64,000 nucleotides of DNA, from positions 1,860,001-1,924,000 of the forward strand of contig CBDDIF010000002.1 in NCBI GenBank assembly GCA_965228785.1, in the 5' to 3' direction. This stretch comes from Hoeflea_A sp965228785 (GTDB lineage Bacteria; Pseudomonadota; Alphaproteobacteria; Rhizobiales; Rhizobiaceae). The notes beneath the pieces are model-generated. The model searched no databases. It saw only the letters and a list, made by a program, of their open reading frames with translations, and was not told where the DNA came from. Both the position numbers and the translations under genes were made by a program. The first letter of the stretch is position 1. The number at the start of each line of letters is the position of its first letter. Below, one piece after another: positions 40,658-49,541 of the stretch.

Positions 40658-42481
40658 TCAAACGGCCGGCATCGCAACGACCATGACATCCGCATCCGGG
40701 CGTTTGGCATAAAGACGGTCGATTGCAGCCGCCCGGTTGGTCAGGCATCGCCGCTGAACCAGATGACCCTTGTCGTTGATCTCACCCGCATCGGGATCGG
40801 GTGGCCCGTCCATCAGGATGGCGCGTCTGATGGCCATGGAACTGGCTGGCCACTGATCGTTGTGACCCGACAGCGCCTTTTCGAAGACGCCAGTAAGGTG
40901 CTCGCGTTCCTCGGCCAATGCCGCCGCTGTGGGAAACAACAGCACCCCGAGATATTCGCGGGTCTCGCCGGCGATGGCCACATCCGCCAGGTACGGTGCG
41001 CATGCAGCGAGCAACATCTGACGTAGAGCCCCGACGCGAACGCGCGTGCCGCTGGTCAGTTTGAAATCCTCGGCCAGACGCCCGTCGAAGCGCAGTCCCA
41101 GTTCCGGATGCATCGGACGCACCGGCGCCACCACGTCGCCCGTGCACAAAAAGCCCTGTTCGTCGAGTGGCATGCCGACATCGCCATCGGCGGTAATATA
41201 TCCAGGCGACACGCACGGGCCTTTGACGCGGACCTCGGTTCGCCCCTCGACATCGACCAGTCGTAGGGTGTGCCCCGGTAACGGAAGGCCAATCTCACCC
41301 GGGCTCCCGGGCTCCTCATGCGCCAGGCAAATCGTCGACGCGGCCTCGGTGGAGCCATAACCGGACGCGATGCGCAGACTGGCTCGTGTATCATCCCGCG
41401 ACTTCAGGATCAGCCGGTTCATGTGTCCCCAAGTCTTCGCATCCATTCCCGCACCGGCAAAGAAGATCAGCTCAAGCCTGGAGAAGAAATCAGTTCGTTC
41501 AGAGACGCTGTTCTCGAGACTGTCGAGCAGCAGTTTGATCCCAAACGGGACGTCGACATAAAGCGTGGGGCGAACGCTGGCGATCAGGGAAACCGCCTGA
41601 TCGATGGTGTCACGGGAAGGCGCCGGTCGGACATGATAAGCCCCACCGTTCCAGACCATTTTGAAGAAATTGTCGAGGCCGCCGAACACGTGATGCCACG
41701 GCAGCCAATCAACCATCACAGGCGCTTCGCGGGTCAGAAACGGCCAGTGGACGGCGATCGCTGCATGAACGGCGCTGATCATGCCGCGCGTGATGCGAAC
41801 GCCCTTGGCATCGCCGGTCGATCCGGAGGTAAAGTAGATAGCGGCCGTATCGTTCGGGGACGCCGGGTCCGTCGTTTCCCCCGCCACAGCGCTGTCCGCT
41901 TCACCGTCAGTCAGCATGCTTGCCATGGTCTCGACCGGCGCGATCGTGCCAATTTCGGATGACCGAACCGGCTCCAAAAGATCCGTCTCGACTAAAATCA
42001 GCGATGGTCTGCAAACCTTGATCATGCCGGCCAGCTTGGCCATTCCGGATTCGGTGTTGACGAAACTGGGTGACAGTGGCGCGTGGACGAGGTTGGCGCG
42101 CAGGCAGGCCAGCTTGATAACAGCGTGGTCACACCCGGCTGATGCCACGACGCAAACGGTGCCGCCGGATGTGGGAGCGAGAGCCCTTAACCTGGCAGCG
42201 ACGGCTCGTGAGGCGTCTGCCGCATCAGCGTAGGTCAGGCTTCGCCGGCCCGTCGCTGCGGGCTCGGAGATCAACACGCTGTCACCCCTGGCTGTCGCCC
42301 AGTGATCCAGCCTGTCGATCATGTCCGGCACGGGCGATGGCAGCGGCAGGGCGTTTCGCAACACGAAGTTGCCTTCCCCATCGCGATGCGCACGCATGTC
42401 GGTCACGGCAAAGGCCGCCAGCGCCTCGGGAGAAACCGGAGAACCCGGCTCCAACGTGATCATGTCCTGCACGCGGTTCAC
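40658..42481 (-). CDS. AMP-forming acyl-CoA synthetase, feruloyl-CoA synthetase-like
   Basis: A 607-residue ANL-superfamily ligase. AMP-binding P-loop YFTSGSTGDAKGV (about 216-228), core motif YGSTEAAS, and hinge-like GRLAEDFKLTSGTRV. The MVDWLPWHHVFGG segment and the overall length are typical of the feruloyl-CoA synthetase branch, which activates hydroxycinnamates; fatty acid or other aryl substrates remain possible. The start GTG 42481 overlaps the stop of the upstream GntR gene (GTGA), so translation is coupled; ATG 42463 is the alternative. An enoyl-CoA hydratase and an ABC importer lie across the divergent promoter. Confidence 0.82.
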   Translation of the reverse strand: MNRVQDMITLEPGSPVSPEALAAFAVTDMRAHRDGEGNFVLRNALPLPSPVPDMIDRLDHWATARGDSVLISEPAATGRRSLTYADAADASRAVAARLRALAPTSGGTVCVVASAGCDHAVIKLACLRANLVHAPLSPSFVNTESGMAKLAGMIKVCRPSLILVETDLLEPVRSSEIGTIAPVETMASMLTDGEADSAVAGETTDPASPNDTAAIYFTSGSTGDAKGVRITRGMISAVHAAIAVHWPFLTREAPVMVDWLPWHHVFGGLDNFFKMVWNGGAYHVRPAPSRDTIDQAVSLIASVRPTLYVDVPFGIKLLLDSLENSVSERTDFFSRLELIFFAGAGMDAKTWGHMNRLILKSRDDTRASLRIASGYGSTEAASTICLAHEEPGSPGEIGLPLPGHTLRLVDVEGRTEVRVKGPCVSPGYITADGDVGMPLDEQGFLCTGDVVAPVRPMHPELGLRFDGRLAEDFKLTSGTRVRVGALRQMLLAACAPYLADVAIAGETREYLGVLLFPTAAALAEEREHLTGVFEKALSGHNDQWPASSMAIRRAILMDGPPDPDAGEINDKGHLVQRRCLTNRAAAIDRLYAKRPDADVMVVAMPAV

Positions 42482-43242
42482 TGGGCTACCACGCTTCTTC
42501 TCGGGTTTGCGGAAAGATCCGCCTGCTCATAACACTCGGCCAGATAATCGATCATCTCGGCATAGACAACCGAGCCCGAGTCGCCGCGGCGAGAGCGGAT
42601 CGCAGACAGGAGGCGGGCATTGAAGGAGACGATCGTTTCGCGCTGGTGGTAGCGGAACACCATCATGCGGGTTGCCGCCGCCAGCGAATCGTTGACGATC
42701 AGCATGATCAACTGCAGAACCCGGTTGCCTGAGGCATTGGCGATAGCACCGTGGAACTTCACGTCCGCATTGCAAAACTGTTCATTGGACCCGCCGGCAT
42801 CGGCCATGCGCTGCAGCTCTCGCTCAAGCAGGAACAGATCCGTTTCGGATCGCCGCTGGGCGGCCAGTCCCACGCAGGCCTGGCCAAGGTTGCGCCGCGC
42901 CTCGGCGATATCCTCTCTCGAAAAGATTCCGAGTGTCACCAACCAGGTTGTCACGCTTGTCAGCAGCCGGTTGGTCTGGTCAAGCGTCGGACGACTGACA
43001 AATATTCCGCCGTTCGGGCCGCGTCTGGATTGGGTCAGGTTCTGTGCGGCCAACATCTTCATGGCTTCACGAACCGTCGGCTTCGAGGCGTTGAAGCGGC
43101 GAGCCAGCTCCGCCTCCGCCGGCAACCTCTGGCCGACCTGAAGGTGGCCATGGATGATCTCATCACGCAGCGATGTTGCGATCCTGCGCGTGAGCCCCGC
43201 ACCGTGATCGGCGGCGACGATTTCGTCCTCGGCCATCATCAT
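42478..43242 (-). CDS. GntR-family regulator, FadR/FCD subfamily
   Basis: A 254-residue regulator. N-terminal winged helix: LRDEIIHGHLQVGQRLPAEAELARRF, SKPTVREAMKMLAAQNL, with the wing in RRGPNGGIFVS. The C-terminal FCD domain is all-helical with metal/ligand residues (NADVKFHGAIANASGN) and usually binds a carboxylic acid. Three consecutive ATGs begin the frame at 43242. It is divergent from the ABC importer and cotranscribed with the acyl-CoA synthetase, and probably binds the AT-rich dyad in the 321-base intergenic region. The natural effector could be the substrate or CoA ester of this locus. Confidence 0.87.
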   Translation of the reverse strand: MMMAEDEIVAADHGAGLTRRIATSLRDEIIHGHLQVGQRLPAEAELARRFNASKPTVREAMKMLAAQNLTQSRRGPNGGIFVSRPTLDQTNRLLTSVTTWLVTLGIFSREDIAEARRNLGQACVGLAAQRRSETDLFLLERELQRMADAGGSNEQFCNADVKFHGAIANASGNRVLQLIMLIVNDSLAAATRMMVFRYHQRETIVSFNARLLSAIRSRRGDSGSVVYAEMIDYLAECYEQADLSANPRRSVVAQ

Positions 43243-43563
43243 TTCAGTGTTTTGTCCTCCTGCACTGAGAGAGCCTGCAGTCCATCAGCAGAACCGTCTT
43301 GTGCCTTCTCCCCTAACAACACCAAGGACCAATTGCCAGTCAAATGTGCAAAACAACACAATTTTGATATTATAATTTGATAAAATTGTGTTTTTAATAT
43401 ATTAAAATATTTGTATTTCAATGATTTAATTGACTTCCTGCACGGTGCCGCCTTACGGTTCCCCGGCCTGTTCGGCCCGTCAGCAATATTGTGACCGGTC
43501 CGAATGGCGCCAAACAACCCGTGACGATGGCGGGTATCGGGAACAGACGGTGGAGAACAGGTT
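43243..43563. promoter_or_regulatory. AT-rich divergent control region with nested dyads
   Basis: This 321-base gap separates gntR (minus) and the importer operon (plus). Bases 43340-43440 are far richer in A and T than any neighbour. AACACAATTTT (43355-43365) and AAAATTGTGTT (43382-43392) form a perfect 11-bp inverted repeat with a 16-base spacer; next to it TTTTAATATATTAAAA (43392-43407) is a perfect 16-base palindrome. They are candidate operators for the GntR protein and carry the promoters of both sides. No gene is seen here. Confidence 0.65.
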
Positions 43564-44604
43564 ATGCACGAGATCAACAGGCGGCTATTTCTGCTCGGGT
43601 CGTTGGGCGCCGCAACCGCGGCTTCCATGGGAACAATGCCAGCCAATGCAGCGGGAACCCTCGTGGTGCCAAGTTATGGCGGTCGCTGGGGCAAATTTTG
43701 GGAACAACAAATCATTCCCGGTTTCAACGCTGCCACGGGCGTCGAGCCGATGCACGATGTCGGACTCGGCAAGAACTTCGTGGCCAATATCAGAGCCGGC
43801 GGAGGAGCCGCCCCCTACAGCATATTCATGGGCAACGAGAACATTGCCACGATGCTACGCATGGAGGGTTTCTTCGAGCCGTTCGATGCCGCCAAGCTGC
43901 CGAATCTGGCCAATGTCTACGACAATCTGAAGAACCCCGGTCTCAATGGCGTTCGCGGCATCATATCGCCGATCGGTCTCGGGTACCGAACAGACCTGGT
44001 GAAGACCCCGCCCACTTCCTGGGATGACCTTTGGTCGAACCCGGAATTCAAGGGCAAGATCGCCATGTACCAGATCGGCAACACCGCGGCGGTGCTGTTC
44101 CTTCTGCTGACGGCCAAACTCTATGGCGGCTCCGAGGACAAGATCGACGTCGCGTTCGAGAAGATCAAGGAATTGCTTCCGTTCGAGCAGGTATCCTGGA
44201 GCGGTGCCGCTGCGGCTTCGCTCGTACGTGGCGACTCGATTATCGCTCCCGTCGACTGGGGCGAAGTCATTGCCTTGCGGGAAAAAGGCGCGCCCGTAGA
44301 CATGGTGGTGCCGAAGGAAGGCGTGATCGCGTTCGAGCAGTCCTTCAACCTGGTCAAATCTGGCCCGGCCAAGGATGCCGCGCACCAATATCTGAACTAC
44401 ATTCTCGACCCTGCCGTACAGGAGGAGTTTTCCGGGGCGCTCTTTACGTCACCCTGCAACGGACTGTCGAAGCTCTCCGACAAGCTGGCCGCCGATATTC
44501 CGATTACTGGCGACAAGATGAAGGAGATCATCAGTTTCGACTGGCAGGCCTACATGCCGAAGGTGGCAGAAGTGGCCGACCGCTGGAACCGGGAAATGCA
44601 GTAA
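43564..44604 (+). CDS. ABC importer periplasmic binding protein (PotD-like)
   Basis: A 346-residue exported binding protein. Signal region INRRLFLLGSLGAATAASMGTMPANAA has a twin-arginine-like RR, then a spermidine/putrescine-type fold: LVVPSYGGRWGKFW, SPIGLGYRTDLVKTPPTSWDDLW, and INWGE-like APVDWGEV. The family name polyamine-binding is loose; many members take other organic cations or acids. Followed by an ATPase and two permeases, the full set for uptake. Neighbouring acyl-CoA synthetase and enoyl-CoA hydratase suggest that the cargo may be an aromatic or aliphatic acid rather than a polyamine. Confidence 0.87.
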   Translation: MHEINRRLFLLGSLGAATAASMGTMPANAAGTLVVPSYGGRWGKFWEQQIIPGFNAATGVEPMHDVGLGKNFVANIRAGGGAAPYSIFMGNENIATMLRMEGFFEPFDAAKLPNLANVYDNLKNPGLNGVRGIISPIGLGYRTDLVKTPPTSWDDLWSNPEFKGKIAMYQIGNTAAVLFLLLTAKLYGGSEDKIDVAFEKIKELLPFEQVSWSGAAAASLVRGDSIIAPVDWGEVIALREKGAPVDMVVPKEGVIAFEQSFNLVKSGPAKDAAHQYLNYILDPAVQEEFSGALFTSPCNGLSKLSDKLAADIPITGDKMKEIISFDWQAYMPKVAEVADRWNREMQ

Positions 44605-44692
44605 TCGGGCTGCCCGCAATTGACCGCGGCGTGGTAACCCCTGGAGGCGGCCGTCTGACGGCGGCTGCTTCCAATGCTGCCAGGGCACAGAG

Positions 44693-45751
44693 ATGACAGC
44701 ACTCGGCATACACAACCTTCACAAACGCTTCGGCGATGTCGATGTCCTTCGCGATTTCGACCTCCGGATCGGCGATGGGGAATTCGTTTCCCTGCTGGGA
44801 CCAAGCGGTTGCGGCAAGACGACGACCTTGCGCTGCATCGCCGGGTTCGAGTTTCCTGATGAAGGGCAAATCCTCTTCGGCGATCGCGACCTGACCGATA
44901 CGGCACCGGAACACCGCGATGTCGGCATGGTGTTTCAGTCCTATGCTTTGTTTCCTCACCTGACGGTGCGCGAAAACCTCGCCTTCGGCCTGGACATGCG
45001 CAAAACGCCCGGTGGAGAGAGCAGAAAACGCATCGATAGCGTGCTCGACATGGTCCAGCTGACTGGGCTCGATGCACGCTTTCCGCGGGAGCTTTCCGGC
45101 GGCCAACAGCAGCGGGTCGCGCTGGCGCGCGCTCTCGTGATCGAGCCCTCGGTGCTTTTGCTCGATGAGCCGTTGGCCAACCTCGACGCGGCCTTGCGCG
45201 ACGACATGCGCTTCTTCATTCGCGATCTACAGCAACGCGTCGGCATTACCTCCGTCTACGTCACCCACGACCAGTCGGAAGCGATCGTCATGTCTGACCG
45301 CATCGTGGTCATGTTTGACGGGCGCATCGCCCAGGTCGGCACGCCAAGGGAGATCCACGGCCGCCCGGCCAACCGGCAGGTGGCAGAATTCATCGGCCGT
45401 TCCAATTTTCTCTCCGCTACGGTGGAGGGCAGAGAAGACAGTGGCAGCTACCGGGTCGACACGGCAGCCGGGACAATGATCGTTGACGGCCCGGAGGGGC
45501 TGCAAACCGGAGACAGAGCCGATCTCCTGATCCGTCCGGAGTGCCTGCGACTGGGCGAAGGCGACGCCGGTTGGAACCGGATCAATGCCCGCGTGGAAAA
45601 ACTTGTTTATCTGGGCGACGCCATCACCCTGAAACTGGCCGCGACGGACGGCACACAAATGACGGCCGAAACCCGTGCCGACAGCCGGGTGGCATCCGGA
45701 GAAACGATTACCGTCAGTTTTCCGCCGGACAACGGTTGGCTGCTGCCATGA
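44693..45751 (+). CDS. ABC importer ATPase (PotA-like)
   Basis: A 352-residue ATPase: Walker A GPSGCGKTT, Q-loop with HRDVGMVFQSYALFPHL, signature LSGGQQQRVALARAL, Walker B VLLLDEPLANLD, switch His in YVTHDQSEA. The C-terminal third (about residues 240-352) is a TOBE domain (LIRPECLRLGEGD, VEKLVYLGDAITLKL), as in PotA and MalK. It energises the two permeases encoded downstream. The stop overlaps the start of the next gene by ATGA. It is 88 bases after the binding-protein gene. Confidence 0.93.
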   Translation: MTALGIHNLHKRFGDVDVLRDFDLRIGDGEFVSLLGPSGCGKTTTLRCIAGFEFPDEGQILFGDRDLTDTAPEHRDVGMVFQSYALFPHLTVRENLAFGLDMRKTPGGESRKRIDSVLDMVQLTGLDARFPRELSGGQQQRVALARALVIEPSVLLLDEPLANLDAALRDDMRFFIRDLQQRVGITSVYVTHDQSEAIVMSDRIVVMFDGRIAQVGTPREIHGRPANRQVAEFIGRSNFLSATVEGREDSGSYRVDTAAGTMIVDGPEGLQTGDRADLLIRPECLRLGEGDAGWNRINARVEKLVYLGDAITLKLAATDGTQMTAETRADSRVASGETITVSFPPDNGWLLP

Positions 45752-46626
45752 CCGCGTCTGTGCTCAATGCCGGACGCCGGCTTCCTGCCGGGTCGCTGGC
45801 GCTCATCGTGCCGGCGGTGGCGCTGCTTTTCGTGTTTTTCGTCCTGCCCTATTTCACCATCATCACCATGAGCATTCGGACCGCGTCGACCAGCGCGCCC
45901 TATGGTGACGGCTACACGCTCGAGCACTTTTCCACGGCTCTCGGCGACAGCTACATTCGCGGCGTGCTGCTTCGAACCCTGGGCCTCGGCCTCCTGGTGA
46001 CCGTGATCACGCTGATTCTCGGCTATCCCGTGGCCTATCATCTTGCGCGAACCCAAAGTCGCTGGAAGGGCCTGCTTTACACCCTGGTGCTCTCACCCCT
46101 GCTGGTCGGCCTGGTGGTGCGCACGTTCGGCTGGATGATCATCCTGTCCAACAACGGCGTTGCCAACCAGTCGCTCAAGTGGCTGGGGCTGATCGACACC
46201 TCCGTGCAACTGATGAACAACAACCTCGGCGTTACCATCGCCCTCGTTCACGTATTCCTGCCCTTCATCATCCTGCCGCTGCTCGGCAACATCCAGGCGA
46301 TCAATCCGGAGCTGGAGACCGCGGCTCGCTCGCTGGGCGCCTCCAGATTTCGGACGTTCCTGCGCGTCACCCTGCCACTGAGCATGCCGGGCATCCAGGC
46401 CGGAACCATCCTGGTGTTCGTGCTCGCCATCAGCGCCTACGTGACGCCGGCAATGCTCGGCGGCGCCCGCGCCAAGACCATGTCGGTGCTGGTCGTCCAA
46501 TACCTGATCGACAATTTCCGCTGGCCGGCAGGAGCCGCTCTCGCCATTGTTCTGGCCGGCGCCGCAATCGTCTCGGTGTCGCTCTATTTCATGCTGACCC
46601 GCCGGCTGATGAGGCGGCTGCCATGA
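45748..46626 (+). CDS. ABC importer permease 1 (PotB-like)
   Basis: A 292-residue inner-membrane permease with six predicted helices. The EAA motif is LETAARSLGASRFRTFLRVTLPLSMPG (E-x-AARSLGA...LP...PG), the coupling helix to the ATPase. The first helix is preceded by a short cytoplasmic N terminus. ATG 45748 overlaps the ATPase stop; its own stop overlaps the next permease start. The frame is open upstream inside the ATPase gene, which is not used. Confidence 0.92.
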   Translation: MTASVLNAGRRLPAGSLALIVPAVALLFVFFVLPYFTIITMSIRTASTSAPYGDGYTLEHFSTALGDSYIRGVLLRTLGLGLLVTVITLILGYPVAYHLARTQSRWKGLLYTLVLSPLLVGLVVRTFGWMIILSNNGVANQSLKWLGLIDTSVQLMNNNLGVTIALVHVFLPFIILPLLGNIQAINPELETAARSLGASRFRTFLRVTLPLSMPGIQAGTILVFVLAISAYVTPAMLGGARAKTMSVLVVQYLIDNFRWPAGAALAIVLAGAAIVSVSLYFMLTRRLMRRLP

Positions 46627-47420
46627 GACGCCGCAACTTGCCCGCCCAGCTGTTGCTGGCCTTTGTTGTCGCGGTTTACATTTTTCTGATGGCGCCGATC
46701 CTGCTGATCGTGGTGATGTCTCTCAACGCGGGTGAATTTCTGATTTTCCCGATCGACGGCATCTCGTTTCGCTGGTTCGGAGAGCTCTATGCCAGCAAGC
46801 AGTTCATGAACGCAATCGGGTATTCGCTGCGGGTTGCCTTTATCGCAGCGCTCGTTTCGGGGATACTTGGAACGCTGGCGGCGATATATTGTGTCCGCCA
46901 CGCCGGGCGATTGCAGGGCGTCCTGCGGCTCTACCTGATGACGCCGCTGCTGATCCCGGAGATCCTCACCGCGATCGCGCTGCTGTTTTTCATGTATCAG
47001 ATCGGGATCGGGACGCGGTATTCGATCGGACTGCAGATCGGCCATATCGTGGTCACCCTGCCCTACGTCTTCATGAATGTTGCGACGTCCCTGTTCAATT
47101 TCGATCGATCGGTCGAGGAGGCTGCCCGCAGTCTCGGGGCTTCGCCATGGACGACGTTCAGACGGGTGACATTGCCGCTGATCAAACCCGGCGTCATTAC
47201 CGGCTGTCTCTTCGCCTTCATCATCTCTTTCGACATCTTCAACATCTCGCTGCTGCTCAAGGGCGTGGGGACCAGCACGCTGCCGATTCAACTGTTCGAT
47301 TACCTGCGGTGGGATTTCGACCCAACCGCTGCTGCTGTATCCAGTGTTTCGATTGTCATGACACTGGTCGCCATCCTGATCCTCGATCGGTTTGTCGGCC
47401 TGCGGTCACTGCGTTTTTGA
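46623..47420 (+). CDS. ABC importer permease 2 (PotC-like)
   Basis: A 265-residue inner-membrane permease, partner of the preceding one. EAA motif: VEEAARSLGASPWTTFRRVTLPLIKPG; six hydrophobic segments. ATG 46623 overlaps the TGA of permease 1. The following enoyl-CoA hydratase gene begins 22 bases after its stop with AAGGAGAAAG, so it is probably in the same transcript. Confidence 0.92.
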   Translation: MRRRNLPAQLLLAFVVAVYIFLMAPILLIVVMSLNAGEFLIFPIDGISFRWFGELYASKQFMNAIGYSLRVAFIAALVSGILGTLAAIYCVRHAGRLQGVLRLYLMTPLLIPEILTAIALLFFMYQIGIGTRYSIGLQIGHIVVTLPYVFMNVATSLFNFDRSVEEAARSLGASPWTTFRRVTLPLIKPGVITGCLFAFIISFDIFNISLLLKGVGTSTLPIQLFDYLRWDFDPTAAAVSSVSIVMTLVAILILDRFVGLRSLRF

Positions 47421-47442
47421 AAACCTGCAAGGAGAAAGCCGA

Positions 47443-48252
47443 ATGACGGCCGATCTCGTCATCGTCGAACGTGACCCGAACGACCCGTTCCTGACCGCGA
47501 CACTCAACCGGCCGGACCGGATGAATGCGCTGTCCGTCGAGCTGTTCGATCAGCTGGAGGCTGTCGTGATGAAAGCCGCCGACGATCCGGCGATCAACGC
47601 CATGATCATCACCGGTTCCGGCAAGGCGTTTTCCTCCGGCTTCGACCTGCAGGGCGAGGATTTCGAGATGGATGTCGACGGCTGGCGCGCCGACATCGAC
47701 GCCAATTGCCGTCGGCTTCGAACGATCTGGGACGCCCCCATTCCGGTGATCGCCGCGGTCAATGGCTACGCCCTGGCCGGCGGGCTGGAGTTGATGATGG
47801 TGTGCGACCTGGCGATTGCATCGGAAGACGCCCGGTTCGGCGAACCGGAAGTCCGGCATGTCTCCGGCCCGCCATCGCTGATGATGCCGTGGACGATCCC
47901 GATGCGGCATGCCCGTTATCTGATGTATACGGGCGACATTATCGACGCTCGGGAGGCAGAACGCATTCACCTGGTCAATCGGACCGTGCCGGCTGATAGA
48001 TTGATGGAGGAGGCTCGCCGGCTGGCCCGCAAGCTTGCCCGGGTTCCGCTGCCATCCATCGGCACCGCAAAAGCCGCGCTCAACCAGCAGCAGGAAGCCG
48101 CCGGTTTCAGCAATTCATGGGACTACAACGCGCAGGTGGTCGCCGAATTGCACGCCGGGCCTGAAGGGCGCCACTGGATGCGCCTGTTGAAAGAACACTC
48201 CCTCAAGGAGTTCCTGTCGTTGCGCGACGACCGCTACGACGAGCTGGACTGA
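47443..48252 (+). CDS. Enoyl-CoA hydratase/isomerase family protein
   Basis: A 269-residue crotonase-fold enzyme. LNRPDRMNALS, oxyanion region ITGSGKAFSSGFDLQGE, and VNGYALAGGLELMMVCDLAIASEDARFGEPEVRH with the first catalytic Glu near FGEPE; the second site reads VSGPPSLMMPWTIP instead of the GGTQRL stretch of classical hydratases, so the exact reaction is open (hydratase, hydrolase, or hydroxycinnamoyl-CoA hydratase/lyase). Last gene of the importer operon. With the divergent feruloyl-CoA synthetase-like gene it would give a two-step side-chain pathway. Confidence 0.82.
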   Translation: MTADLVIVERDPNDPFLTATLNRPDRMNALSVELFDQLEAVVMKAADDPAINAMIITGSGKAFSSGFDLQGEDFEMDVDGWRADIDANCRRLRTIWDAPIPVIAAVNGYALAGGLELMMVCDLAIASEDARFGEPEVRHVSGPPSLMMPWTIPMRHARYLMYTGDIIDAREAERIHLVNRTVPADRLMEEARRLARKLARVPLPSIGTAKAALNQQQEAAGFSNSWDYNAQVVAELHAGPEGRHWMRLLKEHSLKEFLSLRDDRYDELD

Positions 48253-48398
48253 CCCGGTCACCCACCTTTTGTGAATATTGCATTGCAATATTTTCTTTTG
48301 CACTGCATCAAAGAACCGTCACTTTCAACGGTCAGACTGTCCGGGTCTCGATTCGCGGGACGCCTGGACAAACGACACAACAAGGGCGGGTAACTGTG

Positions 48399-49535
48399 AT
48401 GGCACAGCAGAAAATGCAGGGCGGCCTGGATGGCCAAGATTTCGATACGATGATCAAGCGCAACAGCGATGCAATGAGCGCCATGATGCAAAGCTGTGGC
48501 GGCATGCTCGAGCAGTGGAACCGGCTGAACGCCGACACAATGGAATTTTGCGCACGGCGCTGGAAGGAAGACCTTGAAATGCCGGCGCGGCTTGCCAGCT
48601 CGCAGGCAGCCGGCGACGTTGCCGAGGTCTATGCGGGTTTTGCCCGACAGATGCTGGCCGACTATGACGACCATGCGCGCCGGGTCATGGACTTTGTTGA
48701 TGGACTGCGCCCCGTTGCAGCAGAAGAGCCGGCTTCGACCGAGGCACCCAAACCGGCAAAGACGACAAAGGCCAAGGTCACACGGAAACCCGCGAAAGTT
48801 TCTGCGGTGGTTGAAGCGGTACCAAACGCCAAACCGAAGGCACCGGTGAAAAAGGCAACCGCTCCAGCCAAAGCAGCGGCAAAACCGGAGAAAACCTCTG
48901 CGGTGGTAGCAGCGGCACCGGTGGCTAAATCAAAGGCACCGGTGAAAAAGACCACAGCCGTTGAAACCGCGCCGGCCAAAGCGCCTGCGGTTGTCGAAGC
49001 AACACCGGTCGCCAAACCGAAGACACCGGTGAAAGAGACCACAGCCGTTGAAACCGCGCCGGCCAAAGCGGCAGCGAAACCGGCGAAAGCCTTTGCGGTG
49101 GTCGAGGCGACACCAGTCGCCAAACCGAAGGCACCGGTGAAAAAGACAACTGCCCTTGCAAGTGCGTCGGCCAAAGCCACGGCGAAAGCCGCACCGAGGG
49201 TCAGCCAGCCGGCGCCGGCAAAGATAATTTCCGAAAACGGGGTTTCACTCCCAAGCGTTTCGGTACAGGCCGTCAAGGCGCCAACCAACGCCAAGACGGA
49301 GCCGGCGCCAAAGCCGGTCAGGGCAGCGCCGAAAACCCGCCGGACGGCGGTCAAGACGAGTTCACCGAAACCCGCATCAGCGCCCAAGACCAAACCGACT
49401 GCGGTTAAAGCGGCTTCGAAACCATCAAAACCGGCGGTAAAGCCCGAAGCGTTGGCGACCAAGCCCGCTGCCGAAGCAGCCAATGGCGCCGCCAAACCAA
49501 AGGCCGACGCCGCCAGCGTTCAAAAAACGCAATAG
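48399..49535 (+). CDS. PhaF-like phasin with long Ala/Lys/Pro repeat tail
   Basis: A 378-residue protein. Residues 1 to about 105 form a helical phasin domain (MLEQWNRLNADTMEFCARRWKEDLE, YAGFARQMLADYDDHARRVMDFVDG), which coats polyhydroxyalkanoate granules. The rest is a low-complexity, highly basic tail of A, K, P, T and V, with four imperfect units of AVVEATPVAKPKAPVKKTT type (about residues 136-262), like the histone H1-like tail of PhaF that ties granules to DNA. Start is ATG 48399 after AAGGGCGGG; a GTG one codon before is possible. No phaC or phaZ in the window. Confidence 0.75.
   Translation: MAQQKMQGGLDGQDFDTMIKRNSDAMSAMMQSCGGMLEQWNRLNADTMEFCARRWKEDLEMPARLASSQAAGDVAEVYAGFARQMLADYDDHARRVMDFVDGLRPVAAEEPASTEAPKPAKTTKAKVTRKPAKVSAVVEAVPNAKPKAPVKKATAPAKAAAKPEKTSAVVAAAPVAKSKAPVKKTTAVETAPAKAPAVVEATPVAKPKTPVKETTAVETAPAKAAAKPAKAFAVVEATPVAKPKAPVKKTTALASASAKATAKAAPRVSQPAPAKIISENGVSLPSVSVQAVKAPTNAKTEPAPKPVRAAPKTRRTAVKTSSPKPASAPKTKPTAVKAASKPSKPAVKPEALATKPAAEAANGAAKPKADAASVQKTQ
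48804..49184 (+). repeat. Tandem imperfect repeats coding the phasin tail
   Basis: Four imperfect coding units of about 90-110 bases, each giving a variant of AVVEATPVAKPKAPVKKTTA followed by AKA-rich spacer. The two central units share long identical stretches (GTTGAAACCGCGCCGGCCAA at the junctions), a sign of recent slippage or unequal recombination; copy number may vary between strains. Confidence 0.65.
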
Positions 49536-49541
49536 GCCGTT

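Noticed and set aside
48804..49184. Repeats considered as a CRISPR array
   Set aside because: The units are coding, contiguous and in frame, with no unique spacers of constant length; there are no cas genes.
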